Positions 48,985 through 60,174 of a DNA stretch of 64,000 bases are shown here, piece after piece. Under the pieces are notes generated by a model. The model saw only the letters and a list, made by a program, of their open reading frames with translations. It was not told the origin of the DNA and made no database searches. The position numbers and the translations under genes are program-made. Origin of the DNA: Eucommia ulmoides (taxonomy: Eukaryota > Streptophyta > Magnoliopsida > Garryales > Eucommiaceae); contig CM028333.1 of assembly GCA_016647705.1 (NCBI GenBank), positions 5,673,616-5,737,615 of the forward strand, read 5' to 3'. Each line of letters opens with the position of its first letter. Position 1 is the first letter of the stretch.

Positions 48985-49288
48985 GATCTCACAGTAAAAC
49001 ACCAAAGACAGGAAATATATCGCAATTAGAACTTAAACCAGTGATGCCAAATAGTAAGCGCTTTAGATAAAAAACTTGAATAAAATTTCCCATAAAAATC
49101 TCAGTAATAATGTCACTCTGATAAAAGCTCAAAACTGATGTTATTGATGTTTAATTCCATTCCCGCAGGACTTATTAAATAGACCTAGGAGTAGCTCTCC
49201 AACGGCTAATTTTTCAAAGATATGTCATTAAATAACACTCTAAGACCCCATATAACATATCATCAATTTATGTATGTTTCATTTAAAA
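48985..49288 (+). repeat. copia 3' non-coding fragment related to 2080-2350
   Basis: Shared blocks in the same order: CTTGAATARAATWTCYCATAAAAATCTCAG, CAAAACTGATGTTATTGATG, ATTCCCGCAGG, CTCCAACGGCTA, TTTTCAAAGATAT and AAGACCCCATATA. It lacks pol. The foldback element at 49299 is inserted at its right end. Confidence 0.75.
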
Positions 49289-49298
49289 ATATTCTTTG

Positions 49299-50465
49299 GG
49301 ATTTATGTCATTGACCTCCCCTGTCCTTTTGCACTATACCAGATACCTCTCATGTCTTTTTGCTCAAACACCACTTACTTCACTTTGGACAAAATTACCC
49401 TTAGGTTATTTTTAAAAAAAAAATCATTAGCACCCCTATATTTCTAAAATTATATGTTTTACCCTTAACTTTTTGAATAATTATATTTACCTCTCACAAC
49501 CACCCGCCTCTCAACGCCACCGCCCAACTCCCACCACCCTCCGCCACCTCTCATCGCCGCTGCCCACCACCTCCCACCACCCACCCAACACCACCTCCCA
49601 CCGCTACAACCCACCACCTGTCGCCATTTCCCATAACCACCACAAGCACCCACCACCCTCCGTCACCTCCCACAGCCGCCACCACCCCCCACCATCACTA
49701 CCCAACCCCATTTTAAAAAATATTCTTTTTAACCCTTTCATTAAAATGTATAGAGAGAGAGTCTAGAGAGAGAGTGTGTTTGTTTTGCCTTATACCCATT
49801 TAATTTTTAATTTTTTTTCTCATTTTTTTTTCTCTGTTTTTTCCTTATTTTTTTGTTTTTTTTCTTCCATCAGGCTGACGATGATATTGTTGTATTAGGA
49901 TACCAATATGTGTAAACAAACGTACTCACTCTCTCTCTCTCTCTCTCTCTCTAGACTCTTTCTCTATATACATTTTAATGAAAGGGTTAAAAAAATATTT
50001 TTTAAAGTGGGGGTGGGTAGTGGTGGTGGGTGGCAGTGGTGGAAGGTGGCAGAGGGTGGTGGCGGCGGATGGTGGTTGGTGGTGGTAAGTGTGGGAGGTG
50101 GCGGCGGGTGGCGGCTGTGGGAGGTGGCAGAGGGTGGTGGGTTCTGGCGGTGGGAGGTGGTGTTGGGTGGGCAGCGACTGTGGGAGGTGGTGGGTGGTGG
50201 CAGTGGGAGGTGGCTGTGAGAGTTGGTAGTTGTGAGCGGTAAATATAATTATTCAAAAAGTTAAGGGTAAAAAATATAATTTTAAAAATATAGGGGTACT
50301 AATGATTTTTTTTTTTAAAAAAAATAACCTAAGGGAAAGTTTTTCCAAAGTGAGGTAAGTGGTGTTTGAGCAAAAGAACAGGGGAGGTCTCTGGTATTTA
50401 AAAAAAAAAGAGGGGAAGTATCTGGTATAGTGCGAAAGAATATGGGAGGTCAATGACATAAACCC
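49299..50465. mobile_element. foldback (long-TIR) transposon, MULE-like
   Basis: Flanked by identical 10-bp repeats ATATTCTTTG (49289-49298 and 50466-50475). The left arm starts GGATTTATGTCATTGACC and the right arm, read on minus, GGGTTTATGTCATTGACC. Arms of about 500 bp (to about 49795 and from about 49905) stay complementary through TTTGCTCAAACACCACTTAC, TTAAGGGTAAAA, a CCACC-rich tract and an AAAGGGTTAAAAA block. They leave a loop of about 110 bases. A 9-10 bp duplication points to the MULE superfamily. The Pro/His or Gly/Trp-rich open frames in the arms are repeat translations, not genes. Confidence 0.85.
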
Positions 50466-50475
50466 ATATTCTTTG

Positions 50476-52469
50476 AATCACTCATTTAAGTCCTAGAACT
50501 ATTGCCAATTTGAAACCACAAGAATACGAAGTATGAAATCATTTATATTAAAAGAGTCTCAAAATATATGAACCAAATCAATTGAGATCACATAATAGGT
50601 TGTACATATTTGAATTACATTCAAATCCCCCAAATATCTCTCTGGGAATCTTAAAAACGAATAGTTTTTACCAAGAGGCCAAATCAACCGAAATGTTAAT
50701 TGAAACTGTTAGTTAACCGGACCCTGCCCTCGATCGACCGCCCAGTACCAAGGCTCAATATAGCCATTGGATTTACATCCATTAGGTTGAAGAACTAGAT
50801 TAGTGAACATCCCATTTTCATCCATTTCATCCACCAAACCATTCGGTTGACTGACCTTTCTCTGTTGGTTGACCGAATTGATCAAAGTGCTCATTTTCAC
50901 ATCCATTTCAGTCATTGTTCCAAACGATTGACTGATTTCTTTGCTTAGTTGAATGATTGGATCAATAGGACTCAATTTCTAAACCCAAAACTCAGTGTTT
51001 TGATAAGTCAACCGACTACTTTTACCAGTTGACTGAATTGGTCCGAAAATATAACATTTTATACTTTAAAACAAATTTTTGAATTAGGTCATTTATCGAA
51101 ACCATTTCACGTAAGGAGCAAATAAAATATCTCATTTTAATATCTTAAACTTATCACTTCTTATCATGACACATATAGGATTAACTCAGTTTAAGTGACG
51201 TGCGTGATCCTAATTCGGATTATATTAAGAGTATATAAGTAAAAAATTATTTTCACCTAATTTTCTTCAGCATCTTCAAACCTTTGCACGTCTTAATCAT
51301 GTCCATCTTGTACCCATTATGTTTTCTTCAACAAATCTTATTCCTAATCAAACACATGGAACTATAAATCTGAAACACTCAATAAAACCAGTAGTTCCAC
51401 AAAAAACATCAATACTTAATTACTCATCAAAACCTTGGATTCAATAATTTTTATTTTAAAAAAATATATTTTTCACATCCTTTTCTAACATATTTCAAAA
51501 AATGATGGGGTGATAGTGGGTGGGTGATTGTTCCCGATTTCATACCTATATTATCCCTTAAATTTATATTTTGAGTATGTGTTTATTTATAATAAATTTA
51601 TTTTTTCATTTGGGTAGGTTTTTAAGTGTTTTACTAAAAATCAAAGCACAAATGTAACAAACACATTGCTTGGAGTTTTAAGGCTAGATCTAGATATTTT
51701 TAAGGTCATTTTATACACTCTATTGAAGATTCTGAAGATATTGGCAAGGAAGAAGAAGCAATGGTGTTTTGTGTTTCCATGAGTAGCTAGACATCAAAAC
51801 TAAGTTAGGAAATGTATTTTATGTAGATTTTCCAATGTAGTTCTATTTATATTTCTGTTTTATTTTTGTATAAGGTTGTATAACAAGAGATTTATGTTTT
51901 TACATTTTTTATTCAATCATTTCATGTTTTATCATTTTATAAATATTAGAAACGAATTGTTGGTATTTGTGGGTTAGATCTAATACATGGTGTTGAGATT
52001 TCGCGGTTATATAACCTGTTTTCATTAGAATCGATATGATTTAATAGGATAAATTATACTTAGAGATTAATTCACTATAGATTAGAAGGAATCGAATCTC
52101 AAATATGGTTCATGCCGATTAAATGATCGATTAATTGATATGGTTTAATAGGATAGATTATGCTCAAGTATTGGTTCACCGTAGATTAGGAATCAAATTC
52201 CGAAGATAGTTCATGCCGATTAAATGGTCAAACTTTTGTTGTAATTTGACTTCTAGCTAGATTACTTCATTATATACAGAATTAAAATAGAGGACGAATA
52301 GAACTCATTAGAATAATAAAAATAAAAAAAGTACATGCCCCTAAACTAGTCATTTATTATATTGCGTTTTTCTATGTTTTTAATTTAAAAACTGAAAAAT
52401 CAATTTTGTTCATTTCACTTGAAAAATAAGAGAAAATTAGTCATTATAATCCAATTCTTGTTGTAAAAG
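50476..52469. other. AT-rich DNA with a two-copy 104-bp tandem repeat
   Basis: 52034-52137 is repeated at 52138-52237 (ATATGRTTTAATAGGATARATTATRCT.., then GTTCATGCCGATTAAATG). 50700-51050 has several TTGACTGA/TCGGTTGACTG-like phrases of unknown nature. The minus frame at 50709-50975 has no domain I recognise. Confidence 0.55.
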
Positions 52470-54557
52470 ATAAATTACTCCACCACCATACTTCTGCTAC
52501 GTCACTATGATAAAAATAATAATTTGCGTGATCTTGACTTGATATGATTACCCAGCCAGAACAATACGTACATAACTAAATGAAATTTTAATATATAAAT
52601 TTAAAATTATGAGATTTCACATGTCCCAAAATATTCGATATCAAAACTACAAAATTCAAACCCTTCCTGATCAACACTTGTCCTGACAGACCAAAAAAAT
52701 ACGATACCATACTCTGATTGTACCTAACGCCAGTAGTTGACTCATCTCTAATTGGAGTACTTAAAACAAAATATTTTATCAGTGTTTTGTTTTTATAATA
52801 TAAAAACAATTTATAGATCAAATATATTTATCAAATATCATTTTTCAAAATATAAATATAACCGCATACTTGAGGAATATCAATCTTCCACATATATCAT
52901 CATAATAAAACAACAAAATTTAAATCAATTGATCAAAATTAATTTTATATAAAAAAATATCACACATATACTTCCCTACTAGCAATATGACCGTTTCACC
53001 TCATGATCGGGAGTTATAATAGTACCATAACTTGTATAACTAAGCAAGCTAAGGTAGGGGTGGCAAAATAGGTAACAGGTCGTGTAACAGATCATTACAC
53101 GATAACACGATAAGACCCAAACACGAACATGACACGATAAGCATATCGTGTCAGACTACGCAAATATGAACACAACACGAAAATTATTGTGTCAACACAA
53201 CACGACACGATAATTTTCCGTGTCCTATGATGACACGAAACCTATCAGGTAAACACGACACGATAAGATCTGATAGGTTTCCATTACACATTAACCTACC
53301 CATTACACGTTAACCCATTACATGTTAATGACCTGTTAACCAATTAAGTTAACTAAATGAGTAGGGTTAGAAAAATGTGAATATATATATTAGGTACTAA
53401 ATTATAATATTTGATAATTTGGGGGTGTAAAAATAATTTATTAAATTAACGGGTAACCTATTAGATCTCAGATTATCGTGTAACCTGAATACACCAAATT
53501 CTTATCGTGTCTTATCGTGTAACCTATTGGGTTATTAGGTCAATCTGATAACCTGTACTATTTCTTATCGGGATCACATTATGACATAGTAGTATAATAA
53601 TAAAAATCACTTTCCATAATCAACTTTTTACTTGATCCATCTAACGTTATAAAATAATCTATTTTAATAATATTTTCTTTTTCACAATTTAATACGAAAA
53701 TATAATTTGACAATTTACATAGAAGACAATACACTCACCTCGATATTTGCACTGCTATTACATTATTATCGAAACACTGTCGTAATTGGCGTCATTTATA
53801 AACCTAACAACGACAGAACCTAAACTAAGAATTTATCTAAAAAAATCTAATATGACATGCATTGCGTGAAATGCATGACACTAAATGTAATTTTTCTAAT
53901 TTTCAAAATTTTTTAATTATACGAAATTTATTAAAATTAAACGTTCTATTTTCTCAACCCAATATTAATTACACAACTAAAATATTATAGTTACACTTAT
54001 AAAATTTATCAATTAATAATTTAACTATAGAGAAAAATATTAACTAACTATTAATAATATTACTAGTCAAAGAACTACTAAAAATACCATTCTGATCAAA
54101 TGTATAATTTTTACTTTAAATTGAATTCTTCACAAATTATATACATTTATACGTGAATATAAACCCACGATATCTTATAATCCCATATATATACTTTGTA
54201 TAGATATATGTATACATATACATGTGCACACTCGTACACTAAACTAAAACACACACATATATATAAATATATTTATATATTAAAATTAAAAAAAAAAAAA
54301 AAGAAAAGAAAAAAAAGAGAGATTCATAAATGAAGAAAGAAAACTTACACATTAATTGAGTGAGAGAGGAAGAGAGAAAAAAAAAATCTAAAAAAAATAT
54401 TATACATGTATATATAGAGAGTTTCACACCAATTTCTCCTTATTTTTCCATCATTTTTTTTTTTATTTTTGATCATCACCACCAACCCATTTTTTTAATT
54501 ATTTTACACAAATAACCCTTAAAATTAATAAAAACATCAATTATGTCCCAAAATTCT

Positions 54558-54588
<31 letters not shown>

Positions 54589-54786
54589 TAGCATAAAAAT
54601 CCCTAAACTTTTAAAAGTCAAATTAAATTGACATAATAATACCCAAAGTTCTTAAAACTAAATTTTAAATAACATAATAACCCCTAAAAATTTTAAAGTG
54701 AATTTAAAATAATATATCAGACTCAAATATTTTCTAAATGTTACAAATGAAATTAAAAACATACACATGCAAAATTGGGTTTTATA
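52470..54786 (-). repeat. solo-LTR family, copy C (diverged, minus orientation)
   Basis: Contains, in order, CCAGCCAGAACAATACGTACATAAC, TGACTCATCTCTAATTGGAGTACTTAAAACAAAATATTTTA, CACCTCATGATCGGGAGTTATAATAGTACCATAAC, ACAATACACTCACCTCG, then TCATTTATAAACCTAACAACGACAG. It ends ACACATGCAAAATTGGGTTTTATA. Each matches a block of copies A and B. Ends are approximate. It contains a nested hAT-like repeat at 53054-53560 and an AT microsatellite at 54556-54584. Confidence 0.7.
53054..53560. mobile_element. hAT-like non-autonomous repeat nested in LTR copy C
   Basis: Begins TAGGGGTGGCAAAATAGG, a common left end of plant hAT-type MITEs. It is filled with CACGACACGATAA-type words and inverted TTATCGTGT words, giving many short complementary pairs. 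A matching right end and 8-bp duplication were not found, so it may be truncated. Edges approximate. Confidence 0.5.
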
Positions 54787-55976
54787 GTTTAACTCTATGA
54801 CTTCTGTAACTCCTACTATCTACACAAATAAACAACCTTCAAATTTTGTAACTATCTATATTTATGAATCTAAATAGTTAGACTTTGTTTTGAATTAATC
54901 TAATTTTAGAATTAAATTTTGTCTAAAAGAATAGCGAGGCCTCAGACCCAGGGCCACCCGAGCCCGGCCGACAGGGTAAGGGGCGGCGGTGAAGGCATGT
55001 GTGTGTATGGTTTTCTTTATGTTATAACCATTAGTCTACTGTCTGTCCATATCACTTGAACGCATTCTGAGGCTTACCTTTAATAGTTAACCCAAACATT
55101 AGTAAATGATTCTTCATATTGCTCCTTAATTAGTGTATGATAAATTCACATGACATTTCAATCAACAATTTCAAATAGGTACTTTACGAGATAATGTTAA
55201 TTCACTTTTAAATAATTTTAAAAAAAATATATATATCACATTCATTTCCTCACGAAGAAAAATATATTAATATACTCATATTTCTCAACCTAAAATTAGG
55301 TTACACAAATAATTGGACAACCCTTGAATTTCAATCTATTAACATTCAACATCTTCTACCTTGGCCGCCTTTCAACTTTCACGTTCAAAAGGACGAAAAT
55401 TAACTTCTCAATGCTTTGAAATTTGAAAGAAGAAAAAATTTGCCTCGACTAATTTCAAGCAATTGTTCAACATCAATAATTTTGACTTATATTGTGAATG
55501 TGACATTTATTTCTTTCTGATTTATTTGACCATTCATTCTGGTTTTTTTTTGACACTTTACATCCTAAAGTTTGATCATTATCCCACTTTGGTCCTCAAT
55601 TTGAACACATGGTACTCTAAAGTTTTTCTATCTATTTCAGTCCAAATTATTAACCTCGTTATAATTTTGGATGGCAAATAGTTACGTATCTTGCATCTTA
55701 CTATTTTTAGGAGGCTTTATGGGCATTTTCAACCTCTTCTTCTGTCTCTCCCCCAATATTTTACATAAAAACAAATATTATATGGTAAAAAAAATATTTA
55801 TATAGTAAATTTGGATGATTTTTTTCAATGTCTTTTAATTAAGGGTTAGAATTGATTTGAGGGGAATCGAGGTATGCAATTGAATTATAAAAGTTTTTGA
55901 AAAAAAAATTCACAACCAAAAATTTCATAGGCCCATTTATAAGACACTTAAATTAAACTATATTTTGTATTGAGTT

Positions 55977-56068
<92 letters not shown>

Positions 56069-56900
56069 CATTTATTATATTTTTATACTTATAAATTAGA
56101 AAAATCAATATAATACCTTTAAGCACGTAAATTCTTAATATATTATTTGCTTGCTTGTTGGTAAATAAGGTGGCGTTTGATAACCGTTTCTGTTTCCATC
56201 CCAGCATTGAGATAAAAATGGGGTGAGAATTTTGTTTCCTTCTTGGGACTAGAATTGTGTTTGGTAACGATAATTTTTTTTTTTTTTTTTCTTTTTGAGA
56301 ACAGAATTGCGTTTGGTAACAATTTTATCCTAAAACTAATTTATTATTTTTTTAGTTCACTCATTTTGAACTTTAGATAAAATTGTTAAAAATATGATTT
56401 ATTTTTCTAAAATTAGACTATTTGGAGCCCATGTGCACCCCCATCAGCCCAAACCAAGTAGTATAAAACACAAGACTACTTTGATAACAGTAACCATTGG
56501 GTTGCTCTTATTTTTAAATCAATGGCCCAAAAACTTGCCTTTCAAGTACATATGGGTGTTCGGGGACAAACTGAAATTACTCAGAAACAAACCTAAAATT
56601 GTTGCAACAAAGGAACATCACATCATAAATAATGATTGAACTGCTGGTGCTTTCTCAGGTGGCAACCACTTAGTGACCAAACAAATTGCATATTTCATGC
56701 CATCATTTTAGGTAAAGTTATTAATGATTTTAGAAAAAAAAAATGAATTGAGTTTAGTACTTCTAAATATTTTCGTCCCTTTATTATTTCACTAAATTTA
56801 AAATATTTTATTCTAATAACAATTAAAAAAAAAAAATTCTCTTATTTCTTAGATGAATCGTTATTAGAAAAAATTAATAGAGTGATAAAAAGACGAAATA

Positions 56901-57145
56901 TTCACATTAGACGGTCACATGTTGTGTACAATCTTATCATTAATGTTGTTTTTAATTTTGCGAGATCAAAATAAATGTAAAACTTAAAAGTTATTAGATG
57001 TACAATTTGATAAATCTCAAGATTCACATTAGACGGTCACATGTTGTGTACAATCTTATCATCAATGTTATTTTTAATTTTGCGAGATCAAAATAAATGT
57101 AAAACTTAAAAGTTATTAGATGTACAATTTGATAAATCTCAAGAT
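56901..57145. repeat. near-identical 122-bp tandem duplication
   Basis: TTCACATTAGACGGTCACAT starts at 56901 and at 57023. The copies differ at only two positions by my reading (CATTAATGTTGT against CATCAATGTTAT). The duplication is therefore recent. No coding sense. Confidence 0.92.
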
Positions 57146-57495
57146 TCACATAAAATACCTTCCTCCCATACACTAGGGGACCAAAGATGTAATTTTCCAA
57201 TTTTTTTTTTTTTTTTGGGGGGGGGGGGGGGGAGTTTTTTTTTTTTACTTTTAACATTTTGTTGCTGACTTGAAAAAAAAGAAAAAAAGAAGGGTGGGGG
57301 TCCATTTGGCATCATCCCAGAATCTGCTTTACTCTAATGTTGTGGAATAAAGCAACTGCCTAACGGTAGAAAAATAAACGAATAAAAAAGTTATGTGCTT
57401 TCTTTGATACCAAGCAGAGCCTAAGCATGAGAAAGAAAGAAAAAGTTAAAAAAAAAATCATTCTGATCCTGGTGTCTTTATTGGAATATGAGGAT

Positions 57496-57625
57496 ATGAG
57501 ACAGCAGTACCAAGAGAGGTAGTTTGGTAAGAGTTAGATCCTTTTGAAAAGCACTTCAGGATGAGACAGCAGTACCAAGAGAGGTAGTTTGGTAAGAGTT
57601 ACATCCTTTTGAAAAGCACTTCAGG
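57496..57625. repeat. near-identical 65-bp tandem duplication
   Basis: ATGAGACAGCAGTACCAAGA starts at 57496 and 57561. Copies differ at one base (AGTTAGATCC against AGTTACATCC). Confidence 0.92.
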
Positions 57626-57939
57626 AGTAAAATTATGAATGTACCAAATTAATGCAAGTGTTCAAGATTGTCTGGAAAAGTTATTAATCGAGGTGTATGT
57701 AAAGCTGACCCGGACAGATCTTACCGTCTAATAAGAAAAAAGGGGGAGAAGAGAGTAATGGTTGATTTACCTTAGGCCTAGGGAGACTTAAGTTTCATTT
57801 TTATCCTTAAAATTTTATATAAAAAAAAAAAAATCAATTAAAATTTTTAAGGTTTTACCTAAGACTCCATGATTTATATAAATATCTATTTTTTCTAACG
57901 CCTCCATCTATTTTTAAGATTTGTCACAGAGAGAAAAGG

Positions 57940-58058
57940 GCAGCCAGTGTGCCGTTGCGGGGGTTTGGGAAGCATCACATGTACGCAGTCTTACTTCTTT
58001 TAAGATTTAAACCTGGAACCTCTAGGTCGAAATGAAACAAACTTACCATTGTACTGTT
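57940..58058 (-). repeat. tRNA-derived SINE remnant
   Basis: On minus: CAATGGTAAGTTTGTTTCATT, GACCTAGAGGTTCCAGGTTTAAATC (B-box-like), then AGTAAGACTGCGTACATG and CTTCCCAAACCCCCGC. This order (pol III B box, then a GGTAAGGCTGCGTACA tail) is that of common plant tRNA-derived SINEs. Diverged, with no clean target duplication seen. Confidence 0.55.
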
Positions 58059-58374
58059 AGTAAGTAAGAAGGCTTTTGATGTCTTTACGAGAATGAGGAG
58101 AGAGACAATATATGTTAGGTTGGATTTTTGGAAGACTCAGAAAACTCATATATGATGAGATAAACACGACAACCTCATAAAATCTATTGCTAGATTTAGA
58201 TTCCTCGATTCCCCCTGCCCCTACCAAAAAACAAGAATCTTTAAAAAAAGAAAAAATAGGCTTCGGGAAATAGATACGAAAATGGGTGAAATGAAGACAG
58301 CTCCTCATTAGGACATAAAATATCCTTGAAACTCAAACTGTCTCTACCATTTATGTTCCATTCCTCTGAATTTG

Positions 58375-58661
58375 ATGAACAGGGAGATCAGCTTGGCTTT
58401 ATCGGGTGATCCAAAACCCAGGCTTAAATGGACTGCGGAGCTCCATGGGAGATTTGTTGATGCCGTCAATCAGCTTGGAGGGGCAGACAGTTGAGTTTTT
58501 GAGACAAAAATATATTTAAGTTTATCATGTAGAGTATATATATACATATATACATGTAAGATTGATGGTTTTGTAAATGGACAGAAGCAACACCAAAGAG
58601 CTTAAGAAGGGCGATGGCCATTCCTGGACTGACTTTATACCACCTCAAGAGCCATTTACAG
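58375..58661 (+). pseudogene. MYB-CC (GARP) DNA-binding domain fragment, two exons
   Basis: Part of a plant transcription factor of the PHR1-like/MYR group. Exon 1 (58375-58489) reads MNREISLALSGDPKPRLKW and then TAELHGRFVDAVNQLGGAD. The intron is 58490-58584 (GT..AG) and exon 2 58585-58661 reads ATPKSLRRAMAIPGLTLYHL then KSHLQ, followed by GT at 58662. The phase-1 join keeps the frame (GAD|K|ATPK). It covers nearly the whole B-type MYB helix domain. Exons for the expected KYRLGK continuation and the coiled coil are not found before the inverted-repeat element begins at about 58680, so the gene appears cut off. Changes from the usual sequence (HGRF for HERF; SLRRAMAIP) suggest relaxed constraint. 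Confidence 0.8.
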
Positions 58662-59118
58662 GTGATATTCTTTTCAGCAAATTCTATTTTAGACATTCTA
58701 AGTATTGACACATTTTAGACATTCTAAGTATTGATACATTTTCACGTAGTCTAAAACTTTGTTACATTTCAGTGTAAATTTTTTAAATATTGACGCATTT
58801 CTACGTGATCCAAAACTTTGTTGCATTTTTGTTTAAACCCTTTAAATATGAACGTGATTTTAAAATGTCTTTATGTTAAATTTTCCGTTCAAATTGGATG
58901 AAATTAGGAGCAAAATTGTAATTTTTTATTTTTTAAATTTTCATTTAATTTTTATTCATTTTTCTTTTTCTTTTTCTTTTTTTGTTCTTTCGCATTTTTC
59001 CTATCCTTTTTTTTCTTTTTTCTGCTTCTTAGTTGTCTTCTTCACCAATCACCTACCAACCCTTGTCTTGTCCCGCCGTCGTCAAACTAGACCTCATCCT
59101 CCTGCCTCACCACCGGAA

Positions 59119-59754
59119 CACTACAAGAAAAAGTAGTATTAACGAGAAAATTTAGTAACGAAAATAAAATTCATCACAGAAGGGTAGTATTGGCGAGGAA
59201 AATTGATTTTCACGCTAAAACTCAATGACTATTGACCACAATACAAAAAATTCCTCACTTAAAATTGGTTTTAGAAATATGAAATTTGCCACTAAATTAG
59301 TTACAAATACATTACCGCTATTTAATTTTTTTTAAGCAACAATTATTTTTTATGGCTAAAAAATTTAAAATATATAGCACCAAATAATTCCTCACAAATT
59401 ATCAAAATATTAGTATAATATTTATAATTATTGGCGAGGAAATTATTCAAATAAAATTCATTTCAAATTCTTACTTTTAGCAAGAAATTTAGTTGGTCGC
59501 TAATTATTAGCAAAGAAATTATTCAAATAAATTTCGTTACAAAACGTGATTTTTGGCAACCAAATGTTTCTTTTAGTGAGAACATTAGTAACTAAATAAT
59601 TCCTTGCTAAATACATATTTTTTAGCGAGGAATTTAAAAACTAGTCACCAAAGACTTTTGTCAGTGAAGTTTTTGCAACGAACATGGTGACGAATTCATT
59701 TCCTTGATAAAAAAACATTAGTGAATTTCTTCACTGAGTGAATTTTCTTGTAGT
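59119..59754. mobile_element. CACTA-type MITE
   Basis: Left end CACTACAAGAAAAAG; the right end reads ACTACAAGAAAATTC on minus, lacking the final C of CACTA. Subterminal GCGAGGAA, TAGCGAGGAATT and TTGGCGAGG words recur in both directions, as in En/Spm-type elements. No transposase. The 3-bp target duplication is unclear (GAA on the left, AAA on the right). Confidence 0.75.
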
Positions 59755-60097
59755 AAACATGGCTTCCTCAAGCGGAAGTTTGAACGCTTTAGCAATCAAA
59801 TCTTGAACCCATCAATTAAAAACCCAAAATTAATTTAAAAACACGGAACTTGAAATTAAAATTCGAATTACAAATGGACCGATAGCAATTTTTGGAGAGA
59901 GAACTTACATTGGAGGAGAGAAGGGCGGATGAGTCGAGGAACATGGTGGGGCTTAATTAGGTAGGAACGAAAGGAAAGAGGAGGGTGAAACAGGAAGAGA
60001 CCTAGCGGTGAAAATGACTTGGATTTCAGGATTTGAACTTTACAGTCATGATGGTCGGAGATTTCCAAGCCGAAGGAATTCCTTTCTTGGTTCTGAG

Positions 60098-60174
60098 CAA
60101 CACCCACGACATCGTTGTCGGCGAGAAACATACCCTTAGCGAGCTTCTCACCGACAACGATGTCCTGGGTGTTG
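60098..60174. repeat. 30-bp inverted repeat (hairpin) with 17-base loop
   Basis: Arms 60098-60127 and 60145-60174 match at 28 of 30 positions (CAACACCCACGACATCGTTG.. on both strands). It sits in the middle of the larger inverted-repeat element and overlaps the minus-strand open frame there. Confidence 0.85.

Larger units (their letters stand above)
54787..58374. other. AT-rich intergenic DNA with simple and tandem repeats
   Basis: No gene seen. Notable items: a GC-rich patch (54938-54999) in AT-rich surroundings; a TA microsatellite of about 84 bases (55980-56063); a T run followed by about 14 G at 57200-57232; and the tandem duplications and SINE-like piece listed separately. Minus-strand frames near 55953, 57024 and 58057 are low complexity. 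Confidence 0.55.

Noticed and set aside
49473-50256. Open frames rich in Pro/His or Gly/Trp
   Set aside because: They are the CCACC and GGTGG tracts of the foldback arms.
55980-56063. TA run as a replication origin or matrix attachment site
   Set aside because: A simple TA microsatellite is enough explanation; no further signal.
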